Source of the DNA: an uncultured Kiloniellaceae bacterium
GTDB taxonomy: Bacteria; Pseudomonadota; Alphaproteobacteria; Kiloniellales; Kiloniellaceae
Assembly (NCBI GenBank): GCA_947500035.1
Contig: CANMQP010000005.1
Location: 964,365-1,028,364 of the forward strand
Reading direction: 5' to 3'
Length of the DNA stretch: 64,000 nucleotides
The position numbers and the translations under genes are program-made. Below are positions 1-9,042 of this stretch, in pieces (the stretch's first letter is position 1; the number at the start of each line of letters is the position of its first letter). The notes beneath the pieces were generated by a model. The model was not told the DNA's origin. It did not search any database and worked only from the letters and a program-made list of their open reading frames with translations.

Positions 1-137
1 TCTCCGCGACCTTAAGCAGTGGTAACCCAGCATGATGAATGAAAGGTAAAGTGAGGCCTTAAAAGCCGCGTTTTTGCGTTTTAAAACAAGGGCCAAAGCC
101 CCGTCATTCGGACACTTACCGAAGATGTGGGTTCCGG

Positions 138-1121
138 CTAAGTGAGGTGATTCCAGCCCGGCTTATCGACTTCAATCACCTTTTGGTCCGGACCCAAGAC
201 CGTAACCCCCTCGCCCGGCAGCATTTTTCCGATGCAGGTCAAGGGAAGCTCCAGATCCAACGCAAGCTTGGCAATATCCTCTGCGCGCTCCTGCGCAAGG
301 GTGAAAAGCAGCTCGTAATCATCGCCGCCGCCCAGAATAGAGGCGCTCAAGTCCGGCCTCAGTTCCATAACGCCGGCTGCCGCAGCGGACAGGGGCAGAT
401 TTGCCGCCCGCACTTCAGCGCCCAGGCCGGACGCCTTGGCAATATGCCCAAGATCCGCCACCAGTCCATCCGACACATCCATGGCTGCGCTTGCCAGGCC
501 CTCGCGCAGAAGACGCTGCCCAAGCGCGACACGCGGGCGCGGCAGGAGGTAGCGGTCGCGCAGGCGTTCCGCAGAGGCCTCATCCAGGTCCGGCAACTGG
601 GCGTTGAAAGCAGCCAGACCGAGCGCGGCGTCGCCCAGGCTGCCGGAGACGTAGATCAGATCCCCCGCCTCCGCCGTTCCCCGGTCAAGCGCTCTTCCCT
701 CCGGCGTGGCACCAAAGGCGGTGACCGTAATCAGCAAAGGACCATCAGTCGCAACCGTATCGCCGCCATAGAGCGAAATCCCGAACTCGGCTTGATCCTC
801 GGCGAGACCCGCGCTGAACCTGCGCACCCAGTCCTCGTTCTCGCCTCTCGGCAGGGCGAGGTTCAGCAGATAGCCCAGGGGCTTCGCCCCCATGGCCGCC
901 AGATCCGAGAGATTGACGCGCAGGCATTTCTTGGCAACCAGCTCCGGCGGATCCTGCGGCCGGAAATGAACGCCGCTGGCCAGGCTGTCGGCTGTCACGA
1001 CGATGGAGCTGCCGGGAAGGCTTGGCAGCAACGCAGCATCGTTCCTGAGCCCGAAGGTCCCGGGGGCTTCAGCCGCGAGAGGCGCGAAATAACGCGCGAT
1101 GAGGTCGAATTCGCCAGACAT
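138..1121 (-). CDS. thiL: Thiamine-monophosphate kinase
   Basis: This enzyme phosphorylates thiamine monophosphate with ATP to give thiamine diphosphate, the last step of cofactor synthesis, in the cytosol. The 327-residue length is normal for the family. Visible PurM-like motifs are NLSDLAAMG (70-78), YGGDT (118-122), MDVSDGL (214-220) and GGGDDYEL (264-271), which together build the Mg-ATP site. It is the last gene of the minus-strand rib/nusB block, 34 bp after nusB. The 137 bases beyond its stop contain no gene that I can support. The identification is firm. Confidence 0.97.
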   Translation of the reverse strand: MSGEFDLIARYFAPLAAEAPGTFGLRNDAALLPSLPGSSIVVTADSLASGVHFRPQDPPELVAKKCLRVNLSDLAAMGAKPLGYLLNLALPRGENEDWVRRFSAGLAEDQAEFGISLYGGDTVATDGPLLITVTAFGATPEGRALDRGTAEAGDLIYVSGSLGDAALGLAAFNAQLPDLDEASAERLRDRYLLPRPRVALGQRLLREGLASAAMDVSDGLVADLGHIAKASGLGAEVRAANLPLSAAAAGVMELRPDLSASILGGGDDYELLFTLAQERAEDIAKLALDLELPLTCIGKMLPGEGVTVLGPDQKVIEVDKPGWNHLT

Positions 1122-1155
1122 GTCTCGCCCGATCCAACAGGAATCCGAGAGGAGG

Positions 1156-1692
1156 TTAGGACGAGGCCGCGCCGTCTTCCAGTTCTTCTGGCCGCAGGCT
1201 CCGCGCGACGCGGTCCAGCACGCCGTTCACCAGAGCCGGTTCTTTCTCGCTGAAAAAGGAGTGCGCCAGATCCATGTACTCGGTGATCACCACTTTGACC
1301 GGTGTGTCCAGGCGCTCCGAGAGCTCATACACCGCTGTGCGCATCAGCACCTTGAGCAGGGTCTGCAAGCGGTCGACCGGCCATTCGTCGCTCAGAACCG
1401 CGGCCAGCATGTCGTCCAGCCGATCCCGCTCCGCCGTTGTGCCCTTGATGAGGGCGGTCAGCAGATCCTGATCGGCTTGGGAAATATCAAGGCCGTCAAT
1501 CTCGTCATTCAGGCGGTGACGCAGGAATTCCTCGACCACGAGGGCGGCGTTGCCGTTCTCCGACATCTCAAGCTGATACAGCCCCTGCACCGCCACCAGA
1601 CGCGCCAGGCTGCGCTTCATGCTGCCCTTGCGGCGGCCGCCAGAGTGTTTTTTCTGCGCTTTTGGGGTATCGCCGCCGTCCGAAGATGACAT
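1156..1692 (-). CDS. nusB: Transcription antitermination factor NusB
   Basis: NusB pairs with NusE (S10) on boxA RNA to prevent premature termination in rRNA operons. The 178-residue protein has a basic Gly/Lys-rich N-terminal extension of about 25 residues, then the all-helical NusB fold starting at RSLARLVAVQGLYQLE. The C-terminal family signature VITEYMDLAHSF, followed by PALVNGVLDRVAR, is intact. It lies between ribH and thiL, the usual order in Alphaproteobacteria, and is 10 bp from the ribH stop, so it is co-transcribed. The extension is a common alphaproteobacterial variation. A start at the internal Met 25 is possible but would cut into the fold. Confidence 0.97.
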   Translation of the reverse strand: MSSSDGGDTPKAQKKHSGGRRKGSMKRSLARLVAVQGLYQLEMSENGNAALVVEEFLRHRLNDEIDGLDISQADQDLLTALIKGTTAERDRLDDMLAAVLSDEWPVDRLQTLLKVLMRTAVYELSERLDTPVKVVITEYMDLAHSFFSEKEPALVNGVLDRVARSLRPEELEDGAASS

Positions 1693-1702
1693 CTCGCTCT
1701 CC

Positions 1703-2167
1703 TCAGCGCGGGAAGAGATGAAAACGATGCTTCACCTTCACCATGTCCAGGCAGGCGCGCGCCACGTCACCGCCTTTGTTCTTTTCCGTCATGCGGGCAC
1801 GGGCCCAGGCCTGATCGGCATTTTCGCAGGTCAGAATTCCGTAGCCCAAGGCCAGGGTGTAGCCGCAGGCCAGGTCCTGGAGCTTGCGGGCGGATTCCGA
1901 GCAAACGTAGTCATAGTGCGAAGTCTCGCCTCGAATGACGCAACCCAGCGCAATGTAGCCGTCGAAGCGCCTTTGGCCGGAGTAGAAGTCCATCGAACGG
2001 ATCGCCATGCGGATCGCCGCCGGAACCTCGAACACGCCGGGCACTTCCAGACGCTCATAGGTCGCACCGGCCTTTTCCAGCTCGGCAATGGCGCCTTTCG
2101 CCAGCTCGTCGCCGATCTCTTCGTAAAAGCGGGCTTCCACAATCAGAATGTGGGGCGCGTCATCCAT
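1703..2167 (-). CDS. ribH: 6,7-dimethyl-8-ribityllumazine synthase
   Basis: RibH condenses 5-amino-6-ribitylaminouracil with 3,4-dihydroxybutanone 4-phosphate, the penultimate step of riboflavin synthesis. The 154-residue length is typical. The substrate and catalytic segment GCVIRGETSHYDYVCSE is present, with the catalytic His in SHYDY, and the C-terminal helix region has NKGGDVA. It sits downstream of the ribB-type gene (83-bp gap) and upstream of nusB. The enzyme normally assembles as a pentamer or as a 60-mer capsid; nothing in the sequence shows which applies here. Confidence 0.97.
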   Translation of the reverse strand: MDDAPHILIVEARFYEEIGDELAKGAIAELEKAGATYERLEVPGVFEVPAAIRMAIRSMDFYSGQRRFDGYIALGCVIRGETSHYDYVCSESARKLQDLACGYTLALGYGILTCENADQAWARARMTEKNKGGDVARACLDMVKVKHRFHLFPR

Positions 2168-2250
2168 TGTCTTTACCTGTCACTCAAATCACTGCTGTTG
2201 TCTTCTGTTTGTCTTCGCGGCCGGGTCTCTAGACCACAGGCGCGGCGCCC

Positions 2251-3390
2251 TCAATCGATCGGGCGTTGATCCACGACTTCCAGTCCGTACCCCTCAAGCC
2301 CGACGATGTTGCGCTGGGTGTTGGAGAGCAGGACCATCTGACGAACGCCCAGATCCAAAAGTATCTGGGCGCCGACCCCGTAGTCGCGCAGCTCGCCCGA
2401 TCCCTTTACCGGCTCCCCTATACGCGCCCGCAGGGTTTCCGACAAGCTCTTCGGTGTCGGCTCGCGGATCAGCACCACGACGCCGCGGCCCTCACGGCCG
2501 ATAATTTCAAGAGACCGCTGCAGTTCGCCGGCTTTTCCGCTGGTCTCATCACCCAGCACGTCGTCCAGGACATTGAGCGCATGCATACGCACCAGCACCG
2601 GGTCATCGGAACTCTCAGGATCGCCCATCCACAGTGCCACATGCTCCGCGTAGGACACCCGGTTGACGTAGATCGCCATATTGAATTCACCGCCGTAGCG
2701 GCTGGTGAACCTGGTCTTGATCGTGCGCTCGACGATATGGTCATTGACCCGGCGGTAGGCGATCAGATCGGCAATAGTTGCGATCTTCAGGCCGTGCTGC
2801 TGGGCAAAGGCGATCAGGTCGTCGCGGCGCGCCATGGTCCCGTCGTCGTTCATGATCTCGCAGATCACGCCCGCCGGGTTCAGGCCCGCCAGCCGGGAGA
2901 TATCCACGGCGGCCTCCGTATGGCCGGTGCGCACCAGGACCCCGCCCTCGCGGGCCATCAGGGGAAAAATGTGTCCCGGGGTAACGATATCCGCGGCCCC
3001 CTTGCTGGGATCGACGGCCACGGCCACCGTGTGGGCGCGATCCGGCGCCGAGATTCCGGTGGTGATGCCCTCCTTGGCCTCAATCGAGACCGTGAAGGCG
3101 GTTTCGTGACGGGACTCGTTCTTGCGTGCCATCAGGGGCAGGCCCAGTTCCGCGATCCGCTCGCCGGTCATGGCCAGGCAAATCAGCCCGCGGCCGTACT
3201 TCGCCATGAAGTTGATCGCTTCCGGCGTCGCCATCTGGGCCGGGATTACCAGGTCGCCCTCGTTCTCGCGGCCTTCGTCGTCGACCAGGATGAACATCCG
3301 GCCGTTGCGGGCCTCTTCGATCACCTCTTCCGGCGATGAAACGACTTCACTGAAGGTCTGCCGCCAGAGCTCCTGTTCGGGAGTAGTCAT
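2251..3390 (-). CDS. ribB: 3,4-DHBP synthase with degenerate GTP cyclohydrolase II domain (RibBX type)
   Basis: Residues 15-215 form 3,4-dihydroxy-2-butanone-4-phosphate synthase, which makes the four-carbon precursor of riboflavin. The [12 protein letters not shown] (36-47), DRAHTV and [10 protein letters not shown] (154-163) active-site motifs are all present. Residues about 225-379 align in outline with GTP cyclohydrolase II, but the zinc-binding cysteine cluster expected near residues 269-295 is absent: the segment reads [12 protein letters not shown] and contains no Cys. The second domain is therefore unlikely to open GTP and matches the RibX type of non-catalytic domain. A separate ribA should exist elsewhere in the genome. 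The start overlaps the ribE stop by 4 bp (ATGA), which indicates translational coupling. Confidence 0.95.
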   Translation of the reverse strand: MTTPEQELWRQTFSEVVSSPEEVIEEARNGRMFILVDDEGRENEGDLVIPAQMATPEAINFMAKYGRGLICLAMTGERIAELGLPLMARKNESRHETAFTVSIEAKEGITTGISAPDRAHTVAVAVDPSKGAADIVTPGHIFPLMAREGGVLVRTGHTEAAVDISRLAGLNPAGVICEIMNDDGTMARRDDLIAFAQQHGLKIATIADLIAYRRVNDHIVERTIKTRFTSRYGGEFNMAIYVNRVSYAEHVALWMGDPESSDDPVLVRMHALNVLDDVLGDETSGKAGELQRSLEIIGREGRGVVVLIREPTPKSLSETLRARIGEPVKGSGELRDYGVGAQILLDLGVRQMVLLSNTQRNIVGLEGYGLEVVDQRPID

Positions 3391-3980
3391 GTCGAATCCT
3401 TTTCCAGCAGGCGCTTGACGTAGCGTGCCAGCATATCGATTTCCAAATTCACCCGGTCGCCCACTTCCAGCGCCCCGAAGGTGGTCACCGCCGCCGTATG
3501 GGGAATGATGTTGACCCCGAAGACGTTGTTCTCAACCTCGTTCACGGTGAGCGAGACACCATCCACCACCACTGAGCCCTTGGGTGCGATAAAACCGGAG
3601 AGTTCTTCCGGCACTTCGAAACTGAAGCGCCAGGACTCGCCGTCCTGCGCCTTGCGCGTCACCCGGCCAACGCCGTCCACGTGGCCGGACACCAGATGCC
3701 CGCCCAGTTCATCGCCGACCTTGAGCGCGCGTTCCATGTTGATGGTCGTCCCCACCTGCCAAGCGCCCATGGTGGTTTTCGCCAGCGTCTCGTGCGATGC
3801 CTCGAAGGCAAACCAGTCATCGCCCTTTTCGACCACGGTCAGGCAACAGCCCGAGCAGCAAACCGACGCCCCGATGTCGACCGTATCGAGATCGTAGGAG
3901 GTCTCGACCTCCAGGCGGAGAATGTCGCTGCCCGACAGCGACCGCAGCTTTCCGAGGTCAGATACAATTCCGGTAAACAC
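3387..3980 (-). CDS. ribE: Riboflavin synthase, alpha subunit
   Basis: This enzyme dismutates two 6,7-dimethyl-8-ribityllumazine molecules into riboflavin and the pyrimidine precursor. The 197 residues comprise two tandem lumazine-binding barrels. The N-terminus MFTGIV is the family hallmark. The first barrel carries [10 protein letters not shown] (41-50) where most homologues have a GACLTV-like segment, and the second starts near [10 protein letters not shown] (98-107). It is preceded by ribD (71-bp gap) and its stop overlaps the ribB start. The unusual run of four cysteines in six residues is visible but its meaning is unknown. Confidence 0.96.
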   Translation of the reverse strand: MFTGIVSDLGKLRSLSGSDILRLEVETSYDLDTVDIGASVCCSGCCLTVVEKGDDWFAFEASHETLAKTTMGAWQVGTTINMERALKVGDELGGHLVSGHVDGVGRVTRKAQDGESWRFSFEVPEELSGFIAPKGSVVVDGVSLTVNEVENNVFGVNIIPHTAAVTTFGALEVGDRVNLEIDMLARYVKRLLEKDST

Positions 3981-4051
3981 TGTCTGCTTGTTCCTATTCG
4001 ACTGATCTCAGATTCGACTGATCCCAGGCCTTCAGCTTCAAGAAGGCCTAT

Positions 4052-5137
4052 TTAGTCCCTTTCCCGGCGATGGAAAACCTCCAGCCGGTCCTCCGCAAGC
4101 GCAATCGAGCGCTCGAGCGAGAATTTACGCATCTCCGCCAGCCGATCCAGTCCAAAACCGGCGATGGCAGGCAGGCCGTCCCCGCCGATCACCCCGCCGG
4201 CACGGAACCAGGCAATCCGGTCCACCAGGTCTTCAGCCATGAAGCTTCCCGCCAGCTTTGCCCCGCCCTCGACCAGCAGACGTGTCACGCCCATGGCCGC
4301 GAGGATTGTCAGGAGGTCCGGCACGGACAGTACATTCTCTGTATTTCTGGGAATCTCCACAACCTCGACACCGGCGTCATGGTACTTCTGCAAATGCTGC
4401 TCTTCAGTGCCGGATTGAGTGAAAATGAGCGTGGATTGCTCGTCCGCCCGTGCCACCAGATCATGTTCCAGCGGCAGGCGGAGACGGCCGTCCACAACAA
4501 TGCGCCGCGGCGAGCGGTCGGCCAGTCCGGGCAGACGCACGTCGAGCCGGGGATTGTCCGCCAGGGCGGTTCCACTGCCCACCAGGATGGCATCATGTGT
4601 CGCGCGCAAGAGATGCCCGCGCGCCCGGGCGGCGGCTCCGGTGATCCACTGACTCTCCCCGCTCCGGGTCGCGATCCGGCCGTCGAGCGTGGAGGCCACC
4701 TTGAGAGTGACCATTGGCCGCAGCTCCGCGGTGCGACGTAAAAAGCCCTCGTTGAGCGAACGCGCCGCCGCTGCCTCGGTGCCGACCGAGACCTCAATGC
4801 CCGCATCGCGCAGTTTCTCGATCCCCCGCCCCTTGACCCGTCCGTCGGGGTCCTCCAACGCCACCACGCAGCGGGCGATACCGGCCTCGACCAGCGCATC
4901 GGCGCAGGGCGGTGTCTCGCCATGATGGGAACAGGGCTCCAGCGTTACATACGCGCAGGCGCTCTTCGCAGCCTCTCCGGCCTGCCGCAGAGCCTCGGTT
5001 TCGGCATGGGGACGGCCGCCGGGCTGGGTCCAGCCGCGGCCAACCACGCGCCCGTCTTTGACGATAAGGCATCCGACCGCAGGATTAGGTGCAACCCGGC
5101 CCAAACCGCGCGCTGCAAGGTTGAGCGCCGCGCGCAT
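4052..5137 (-). CDS. ribD: Bifunctional pyrimidine deaminase/reductase RibD
   Basis: RibD deaminates and then reduces the ring-opened GTP product, the second and third steps of riboflavin synthesis. The N-terminal deaminase has the zinc motif HAETEAL and PCSHHGETPPC. The C-terminal half is the NADPH-dependent reductase (TLDGRIATRSGESQWITG, LLVEGGAKLAGSF). The frame is open to 5275, which would overlap nrdR. I placed the start at the ATG at 5137 because it lies 20 bp beyond the nrdR stop, has an AGGA ribosome site 10 bases upstream, and begins at the conserved MRAALNLAARG. This gives 361 residues, normal for the family. Confidence 0.96.
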   Translation of the reverse strand: MRAALNLAARGLGRVAPNPAVGCLIVKDGRVVGRGWTQPGGRPHAETEALRQAGEAAKSACAYVTLEPCSHHGETPPCADALVEAGIARCVVALEDPDGRVKGRGIEKLRDAGIEVSVGTEAAAARSLNEGFLRRTAELRPMVTLKVASTLDGRIATRSGESQWITGAAARARGHLLRATHDAILVGSGTALADNPRLDVRLPGLADRSPRRIVVDGRLRLPLEHDLVARADEQSTLIFTQSGTEEQHLQKYHDAGVEVVEIPRNTENVLSVPDLLTILAAMGVTRLLVEGGAKLAGSFMAEDLVDRIAWFRAGGVIGGDGLPAIAGFGLDRLAEMRKFSLERSIALAEDRLEVFHRRERD

Positions 5138-5156
5138 GAACGCGGCGTCCTGTTCT

Positions 5157-5615
5157 TTAGTCCTGGTCGATACCGAGCTTGCCAACGAATTCACCAAAGT
5201 CCCGGGCTTCGCGGAAATCGCGATAGACCGATGCAAAGCGCACGTACCCCACTTGATCGAGTGTCGCCAGGGCATCCATCACCAGTTCACCGATCAGCTT
5301 GGTCGGAATCTCGCTCTCACCGGAAGATTCCAGCCGCCGCACGATGCCGTTGATCACCCGCTCGACCCGGTCGCGGTCGACAGGCCGTTTCTGCAGGGCG
5401 ATGGTCATGGAGCGCGCCAGCTTGTCCCGGTCGAAGGGCTCCCGCTGGCCACTGCCCTTCACGACGGTCAGTTCGCGCAGCTGCACGCGCTCGAAGGTCG
5501 TAAAACGCGCCGCGCAGTTCGGACACTGCCTGCGTCGCCGAATGGCGGAATGATCCTCAGTCGGCCTCGAGTCTTTGACTTGAGTATCTTCATGACCGCA
5601 AAACGGACAACGCAT
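5157..5615 (-). CDS. nrdR: Transcriptional repressor NrdR
   Basis: NrdR represses ribonucleotide reductase genes in response to ATP/dATP. The N-terminal zinc ribbon has CPFC (3-6) and CPNC, followed by the ATP-cone. I chose the start at [18 protein letters not shown] because a strong AGGAGGGG ribosome site ends four bases before this ATG; the open frame runs 15 codons further upstream but that stretch is not family-like. The length is 152 residues. It is the first of the rib genes after glyA and shares the run of closely spaced minus-strand genes. Its NrdR boxes would be at nrd genes outside this window. Confidence 0.96.
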   Translation of the reverse strand: MRCPFCGHEDTQVKDSRPTEDHSAIRRRRQCPNCAARFTTFERVQLRELTVVKGSGQREPFDRDKLARSMTIALQKRPVDRDRVERVINGIVRRLESSGESEIPTKLIGELVMDALATLDQVGYVRFASVYRDFREARDFGEFVGKLGIDQD

Positions 5616-5738
5616 ATTTCCCCTCCTGACGACCCGGAGATCATCCAACAGCAAATTCAAACCAGCTACTCATACAAATCTTACAAACCAGACCGGACCA
5701 ACAAGCCAGACCGGATCAACAAGAAAGTCAGGCCACGC

Positions 5739-7043
5739 TCACAGATCAGGATAAATCGGGAAGCGGCGGCAGAGCGCCACCACTTCGGAACGCACTTCCG
5801 ATTCGATCTTGCTGTTATCTTCGCGGTTAGCAGCCAGTCCGTCCAGTACGCGGCTGATCAATTCGCCCACCAGGGTGAATTCCGCCGGACCGAAGCCCCG
5901 CGTGGTACCCGCCGGTGTGCCCAGCCGGATCCCGGAGGTCACCGTGGGTTTCTCCGGATCGAAAGGCACGCCGTTCTTGTTGCAGGTGATCCCAGCCCGG
6001 TCCAGGCTCTCCTCGGTGATGTTACCGGTCAGGCCCTTGGGGCGCAGGTCGACGAGCATCAGATGCGTGTCGGTTCCGCCCGAAACGATGTCGCAGCCGT
6101 TCTGCATCAGCACCTCGGCCAGCGTTTTCGCATTGTCGACGACCGTCTTCGAATAGGTCTTGAATTCCGGCCGCAGAGCTTCTCCGAAGGCCGCCGCCTT
6201 GGAGGCAATGGCATGCATCAGCGGGCCACCCTGCAAACCAGGAAAAGCCGCCGAGTTGATCTTCTTACCCAGATCCAGGTCATTGGAGAGGACCATGCCG
6301 CCCCGACCGGCGCGCAGTGTTTTATGGGTCGTGGTGGTGACCACATGAGCATGGGGGATTGGGCTCGGGTGAACGCCACCAGCGACCAGACCCGCGAAAT
6401 GCGCCATATCCACATGGAAGTATGCCCCGACCTCGTCCGCGATTTTCCGGAAGCGGGCAAAGTCGATATGACGGGGATAGGCAGAACCGCCGGCAATGAT
6501 CATCTTAGGCTTGTGTTCGCGCGCCAGCGCCTCGACCTGCTCGAAATCGATCTGGCCGTCGTCTTCGCGCACCCCGTACTGCACCGCATTGAACCACTTG
6601 CCCGACAGGTTCGGTCTCGCGCCATGAGTCAAATGGCCGCCCGCGGAAAGGGACATGCCCAAGATGGTATCGCCCGGCTGCAGAAGCGCCAGCATCACAC
6701 ACTGATTGGCCTGCGCGCCCGAATGGGGCTGTACATTGACGAAGCTGCAGTCAAAGAGCTTCTTGGCCCGTTCGATCGCAAGTTCTTCCGCAACATCAAC
6801 GAACTCACAGCCGCCGTAGTAGCGCCGGCCGGGATATCCTTCCGCGTACTTATTCGTCAGGACGGAGCCCTGGGCTTCCAGCACCGCCCTTGAGACGATG
6901 TTTTCCGAGGCGATCAGTTCAATCTGATCCTGCTGGCGGTGCAATTCGTCGCGAATGGCAGCCGCAAGTTCGGGGTCGCTCTCCGCCAGCGAGGCGGAAA
7001 AGAAAGCGTTATCTGAATCAGCCTGTGAGGCGACTGCAGTCAT
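5739..7043 (-). CDS. glyA: Serine hydroxymethyltransferase
   Basis: GlyA interconverts serine and glycine and supplies 5,10-methylene-tetrahydrofolate; it is a cytosolic PLP enzyme. The 434-residue length is standard. Visible are the substrate/PLP segments [15 protein letters not shown] and [27 protein letters not shown], and the PLP lysine in [13 protein letters not shown]. In most homologues the last motif reads THKTLRGPRGG; here the Pro position is Gly-shifted. It lies between rpiB (81-bp gap) and nrdR (123-bp gap). I see no glycine riboswitch upstream. Confidence 0.98.
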   Translation of the reverse strand: MTAVASQADSDNAFFSASLAESDPELAAAIRDELHRQQDQIELIASENIVSRAVLEAQGSVLTNKYAEGYPGRRYYGGCEFVDVAEELAIERAKKLFDCSFVNVQPHSGAQANQCVMLALLQPGDTILGMSLSAGGHLTHGARPNLSGKWFNAVQYGVREDDGQIDFEQVEALAREHKPKMIIAGGSAYPRHIDFARFRKIADEVGAYFHVDMAHFAGLVAGGVHPSPIPHAHVVTTTTHKTLRAGRGGMVLSNDLDLGKKINSAAFPGLQGGPLMHAIASKAAAFGEALRPEFKTYSKTVVDNAKTLAEVLMQNGCDIVSGGTDTHLMLVDLRPKGLTGNITEESLDRAGITCNKNGVPFDPEKPTVTSGIRLGTPAGTTRGFGPAEFTLVGELISRVLDGLAANREDNSKIESEVRSEVVALCRRFPIYPDL

Positions 7044-7089
7044 GGCGCTCGTTCTCCAACAAAATCCAAAGGTGAATTGAAAACACTAA

Positions 7090-7136
7090 CCGAGTTTATC
7101 AACCGAGTTTATCAACCGAGTTTATCAACCGAGTTT
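7090..7136. repeat. 13-bp tandem repeat across the rpiB stop codon
   Basis: Three perfect copies of CCGAGTTTATCAA (7090-7102, 7103-7115, 7116-7128) are followed by a fourth partial copy (CCGAGTTT, 7129-7136). On the rpiB strand each unit reads TTGATAAACTCGG. The first unit carries the last codons and the TGA stop of rpiB, so the repeats look like slippage duplications of the gene's own 3' end. Each copy carries a stop in the rpiB frame or a neighbouring frame, so duplication did not change the protein. Confidence 0.9.
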
Positions 7137-7571
7137 GGCCACTCGTCGTTCGTGACGTTCGCCGCCGGCGAACTCCGTTGCCAGGAAGACCTCGAGACAG
7201 GCCTTGGCCACGTCGACGCCGGTCGTGCGCGCGCCCAGGGCCAGCACGTTCGCGTCGTTGTGCTCCCGGGCGAGCCGCGCGGTCGTCTCGTCATGACACA
7301 AAGCCGCGCGTACCGACGGATTCCGGTTCGCGGCAATAGAGATGCCGATGCCTGAGCCACAGACCAGAACGCCGCGCTCGACCTTGCCCAGCTCAATGAC
7401 CTGTGCGAGCGCAACGCCGAAATCGGGATAGTCGACGGAGTCAGGACCATAGGTGCCAAGATCCAGAACCGTGTGGCCCGCGGCCTCCAAGGCCTTGCTG
7501 AGAATGGCTTTGAGTTCGAAGCCGGCATGGTCTGCCGCAATAGCGATAGGTCTCTCAGTCATGAAGGTCAC
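7125..7571 (-). CDS. rpiB: Ribose-5-phosphate isomerase B
   Basis: RpiB interconverts ribose-5-phosphate and ribulose-5-phosphate in the pentose phosphate pathway. The 148-residue protein has AADHAGFELK (13-22), the active-site Cys in VCGSGIGISIAANR, and ALCHDETTARLAREHNDANVLALG. The start could be Met 1 or Met 4. The last codons (AKLG stop) lie inside a 13-bp tandem repeat that continues into the 3' untranslated region. It is the first gene of the minus-strand block and is followed by glyA, the usual order in this group. Confidence 0.97.
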   Translation of the reverse strand: MTFMTERPIAIAADHAGFELKAILSKALEAAGHTVLDLGTYGPDSVDYPDFGVALAQVIELGKVERGVLVCGSGIGISIAANRNPSVRAALCHDETTARLAREHNDANVLALGARTTGVDVAKACLEVFLATEFAGGERHERRVAKLG

Positions 7572-7841
7572 TTAACCTGAAATCTGGTGCGTCTGGCGCG
7601 AATCTGCGAAGTGCGCGCGGACACTAACATAGCAAATCGCGCAATGAAAAGCGGTGCGGAGCACCAGAAGTTCCCTTTGGCGCCAGAAACTTCAAACCAC
7701 ATCCTGACCAGCGTTCCGGACGAAATCTCTTTGACTCCGGATAGTTGCATTCCCATCTATGCGTCAAGGAAGGCCCGGACACAACGCACTGAAATAACTG
7801 ATTAGTTGACATTATTTTATTGTTGTGCAAATTTTTTCGGA

Positions 7842-7854
7842 AAATACAGTATTT
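7842..7854. promoter_or_regulatory. Inverted repeat upstream of the mucR-like gene
   Basis: AAATAC-A-GTATTT is a perfect 6+1+6 palindrome ending 21 bases before the ATG of the MucR-like gene. A TTGACA hexamer lies at 7806-7811 in the same AT-rich stretch. MucR-type proteins bind AT-rich DNA and often repress their own gene, so autoregulation here is plausible but not shown. The rest of the 7572-7875 gap, which also contains the rpiB promoter region, has no gene I can support. Confidence 0.4.
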
Positions 7855-7875
7855 CTGATACCAAGCGGAATAAAA

Positions 7876-8319
7876 ATGACTGAAGCTGTAAGCCCACAAC
7901 TGACTTCCATAGACATTTTGCGAATGACATCCGATGTTGTCGCATCTTACGTTCGCAACAATGCAGTTGCCGGCGACGAACTGCCCGGCATCATCCAGAC
8001 CGTTCATGATTCTCTCATGCATCTGAAGAACGGGACGCCTGGCGCAGGAGAAGCGCCCAAACCCGCGGTTTCCATAAAGAAATCGATCACGCCGGACCAT
8101 ATCGTCTGCCTTGAAGACGGAAAAAAACTGAAGATGCTGAAGCGCTATCTTCGAACCACGCATGGCATGACCCCCGAGGAGTACCGCGCAAAATGGGGTT
8201 TGTCCTCCGACTACCCGATGGTGGCTCCGAACTACGCCGCGCAACGCTCCGCTTTCGCCAAGAAGATTGGCCTGGGACGCGGTGCAAAGCAAAGCCGCAG
8301 GCGTGGCAAGGCCGCTTAA
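7876..8319 (+). CDS. MucR/Ros family transcriptional regulator
   Basis: This is a DNA-binding regulator of the MucR/Ros family, which in other Alphaproteobacteria controls exopolysaccharide, motility and cell-cycle genes. I placed the start at MTEAVSPQLTS (147 residues) because family members begin like this; the frame is open 17 codons upstream. The C-terminal hallmark DHIVCLEDGKKLKMLKRYL, MTPEEYRAKWGL and YPMVAPNYAAQRS is present. The position that is usually the first zinc-ligand His (KRHL) is Tyr (KRYL) here, while the later THG His is kept, so zinc binding may be weakened or lost. The gene ends at a strong intrinsic terminator. Confidence 0.93.
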   Translation: MTEAVSPQLTSIDILRMTSDVVASYVRNNAVAGDELPGIIQTVHDSLMHLKNGTPGAGEAPKPAVSIKKSITPDHIVCLEDGKKLKMLKRYLRTTHGMTPEEYRAKWGLSSDYPMVAPNYAAQRSAFAKKIGLGRGAKQSRRRGKAA

Positions 8320-8335
8320 TGCCTTTTGTTGGGAT

Positions 8336-8370
8336 CGAGACAGCAAGAGGCTGTCTCGTATCTTTTTGTT
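8336..8370 (+). terminator. Intrinsic terminator of the mucR-like gene
   Basis: A perfect 9-bp stem CGAGACAGC / GCTGTCTCG (8336-8344 and 8350-8358) with a 5-base loop is followed by TATCTTTTTGTT. It begins 17 bases after the mucR-like stop codon and points in the direction of that gene. Confidence 0.9.
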
Positions 8371-9042
8371 AAAGCTTGGATAAAGTATACAATACTGTTT
8401 TGATTATGTTTTTGCGCCTCTGTTGGTCCGTCGCGCAACCAACAGAGCAGTTCAAAACCAGCCTGCGCTTTGAGTGCTAACTCTATAGAATATAAGGTTT
8501 CAGATCGGCTTCGCCGCTCCGTCGAAATGAACCTCCAAGACCAAGCATCGAAACGAACCGCCGGGACGAGCTCTCGTGACGCGCGGGTGACCTCACACCA
8601 CGGATCAGACGCGGGTGGCAAAAAGAATTAGTTCACAATTACACGACCCTATTTGCTCGGTCGTGCAATTTTTCTACTTTTTTCCATTAATCGATCGGTT
8701 TTAGATCGTGAAGAAATCGGTATTTTCGATCGTGGACACACCATTTTGGCGAAAAATATCTTGCCGGACTGACGGAAAATCCATGCCCGGGAGAGCGCCT
8801 CAAACAGTCGGACTTTAAAGGACGAACATCCCCTCTATAGCACAGCACCTTGGCTGGGTTTCCCCTGAGATTCGAGCAAAATAAACAACTTATATGCGTT
8901 TACACATTTAGTTTTTTGTTTAAACGTACAACTACAATACCTATTATCAGGCCTTTTGAATAGCTCCAGACCTGCGGCGGGCACTCGCGTGCTGATTGAT
9001 TATCACGTCCGATCAGAGGGGTCGGAGGAGTCGCTCAAGATT
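8371..9042. other. AT-rich gap with a possible small RNA
   Basis: About 670 bases contain no protein gene that I can support. The overlapping minus-strand 101-codon frame (8316-8621) runs through the mucR terminator and looks spurious. There is a TATACAAT -10-like element at 8386-8393, and a 7-bp stem CACGACC / GGTCGTG (8642-8648 and 8659-8665) followed by CAATTTTTCT, which looks like a plus-strand intrinsic terminator with no gene before it. A CGTTTA...TAAACG inverted repeat lies at 8897-8926. A small RNA transcribed between about 8395 and 8675 is possible. Confidence 0.35.

Noticed and set aside
3391..5660. FMN riboswitch in front of the rib genes
   Set aside because: The gaps are too short and lack the conserved RFN-element segments.
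5058..6893. 611-codon open frame on the plus strand
   Set aside because: It is antisense to nrdR and glyA, both well supported; its translation shows no family feature.
7044..7124. Possible glycine riboswitch before glyA
   Set aside because: The 81-bp gap contains the 13-bp repeats and no tandem aptamer-like sequence.
8316..8621. 101-codon frame on the minus strand after mucR
   Set aside because: It overlaps the mucR terminator hairpin, has no ribosome site and has no recognisable composition.
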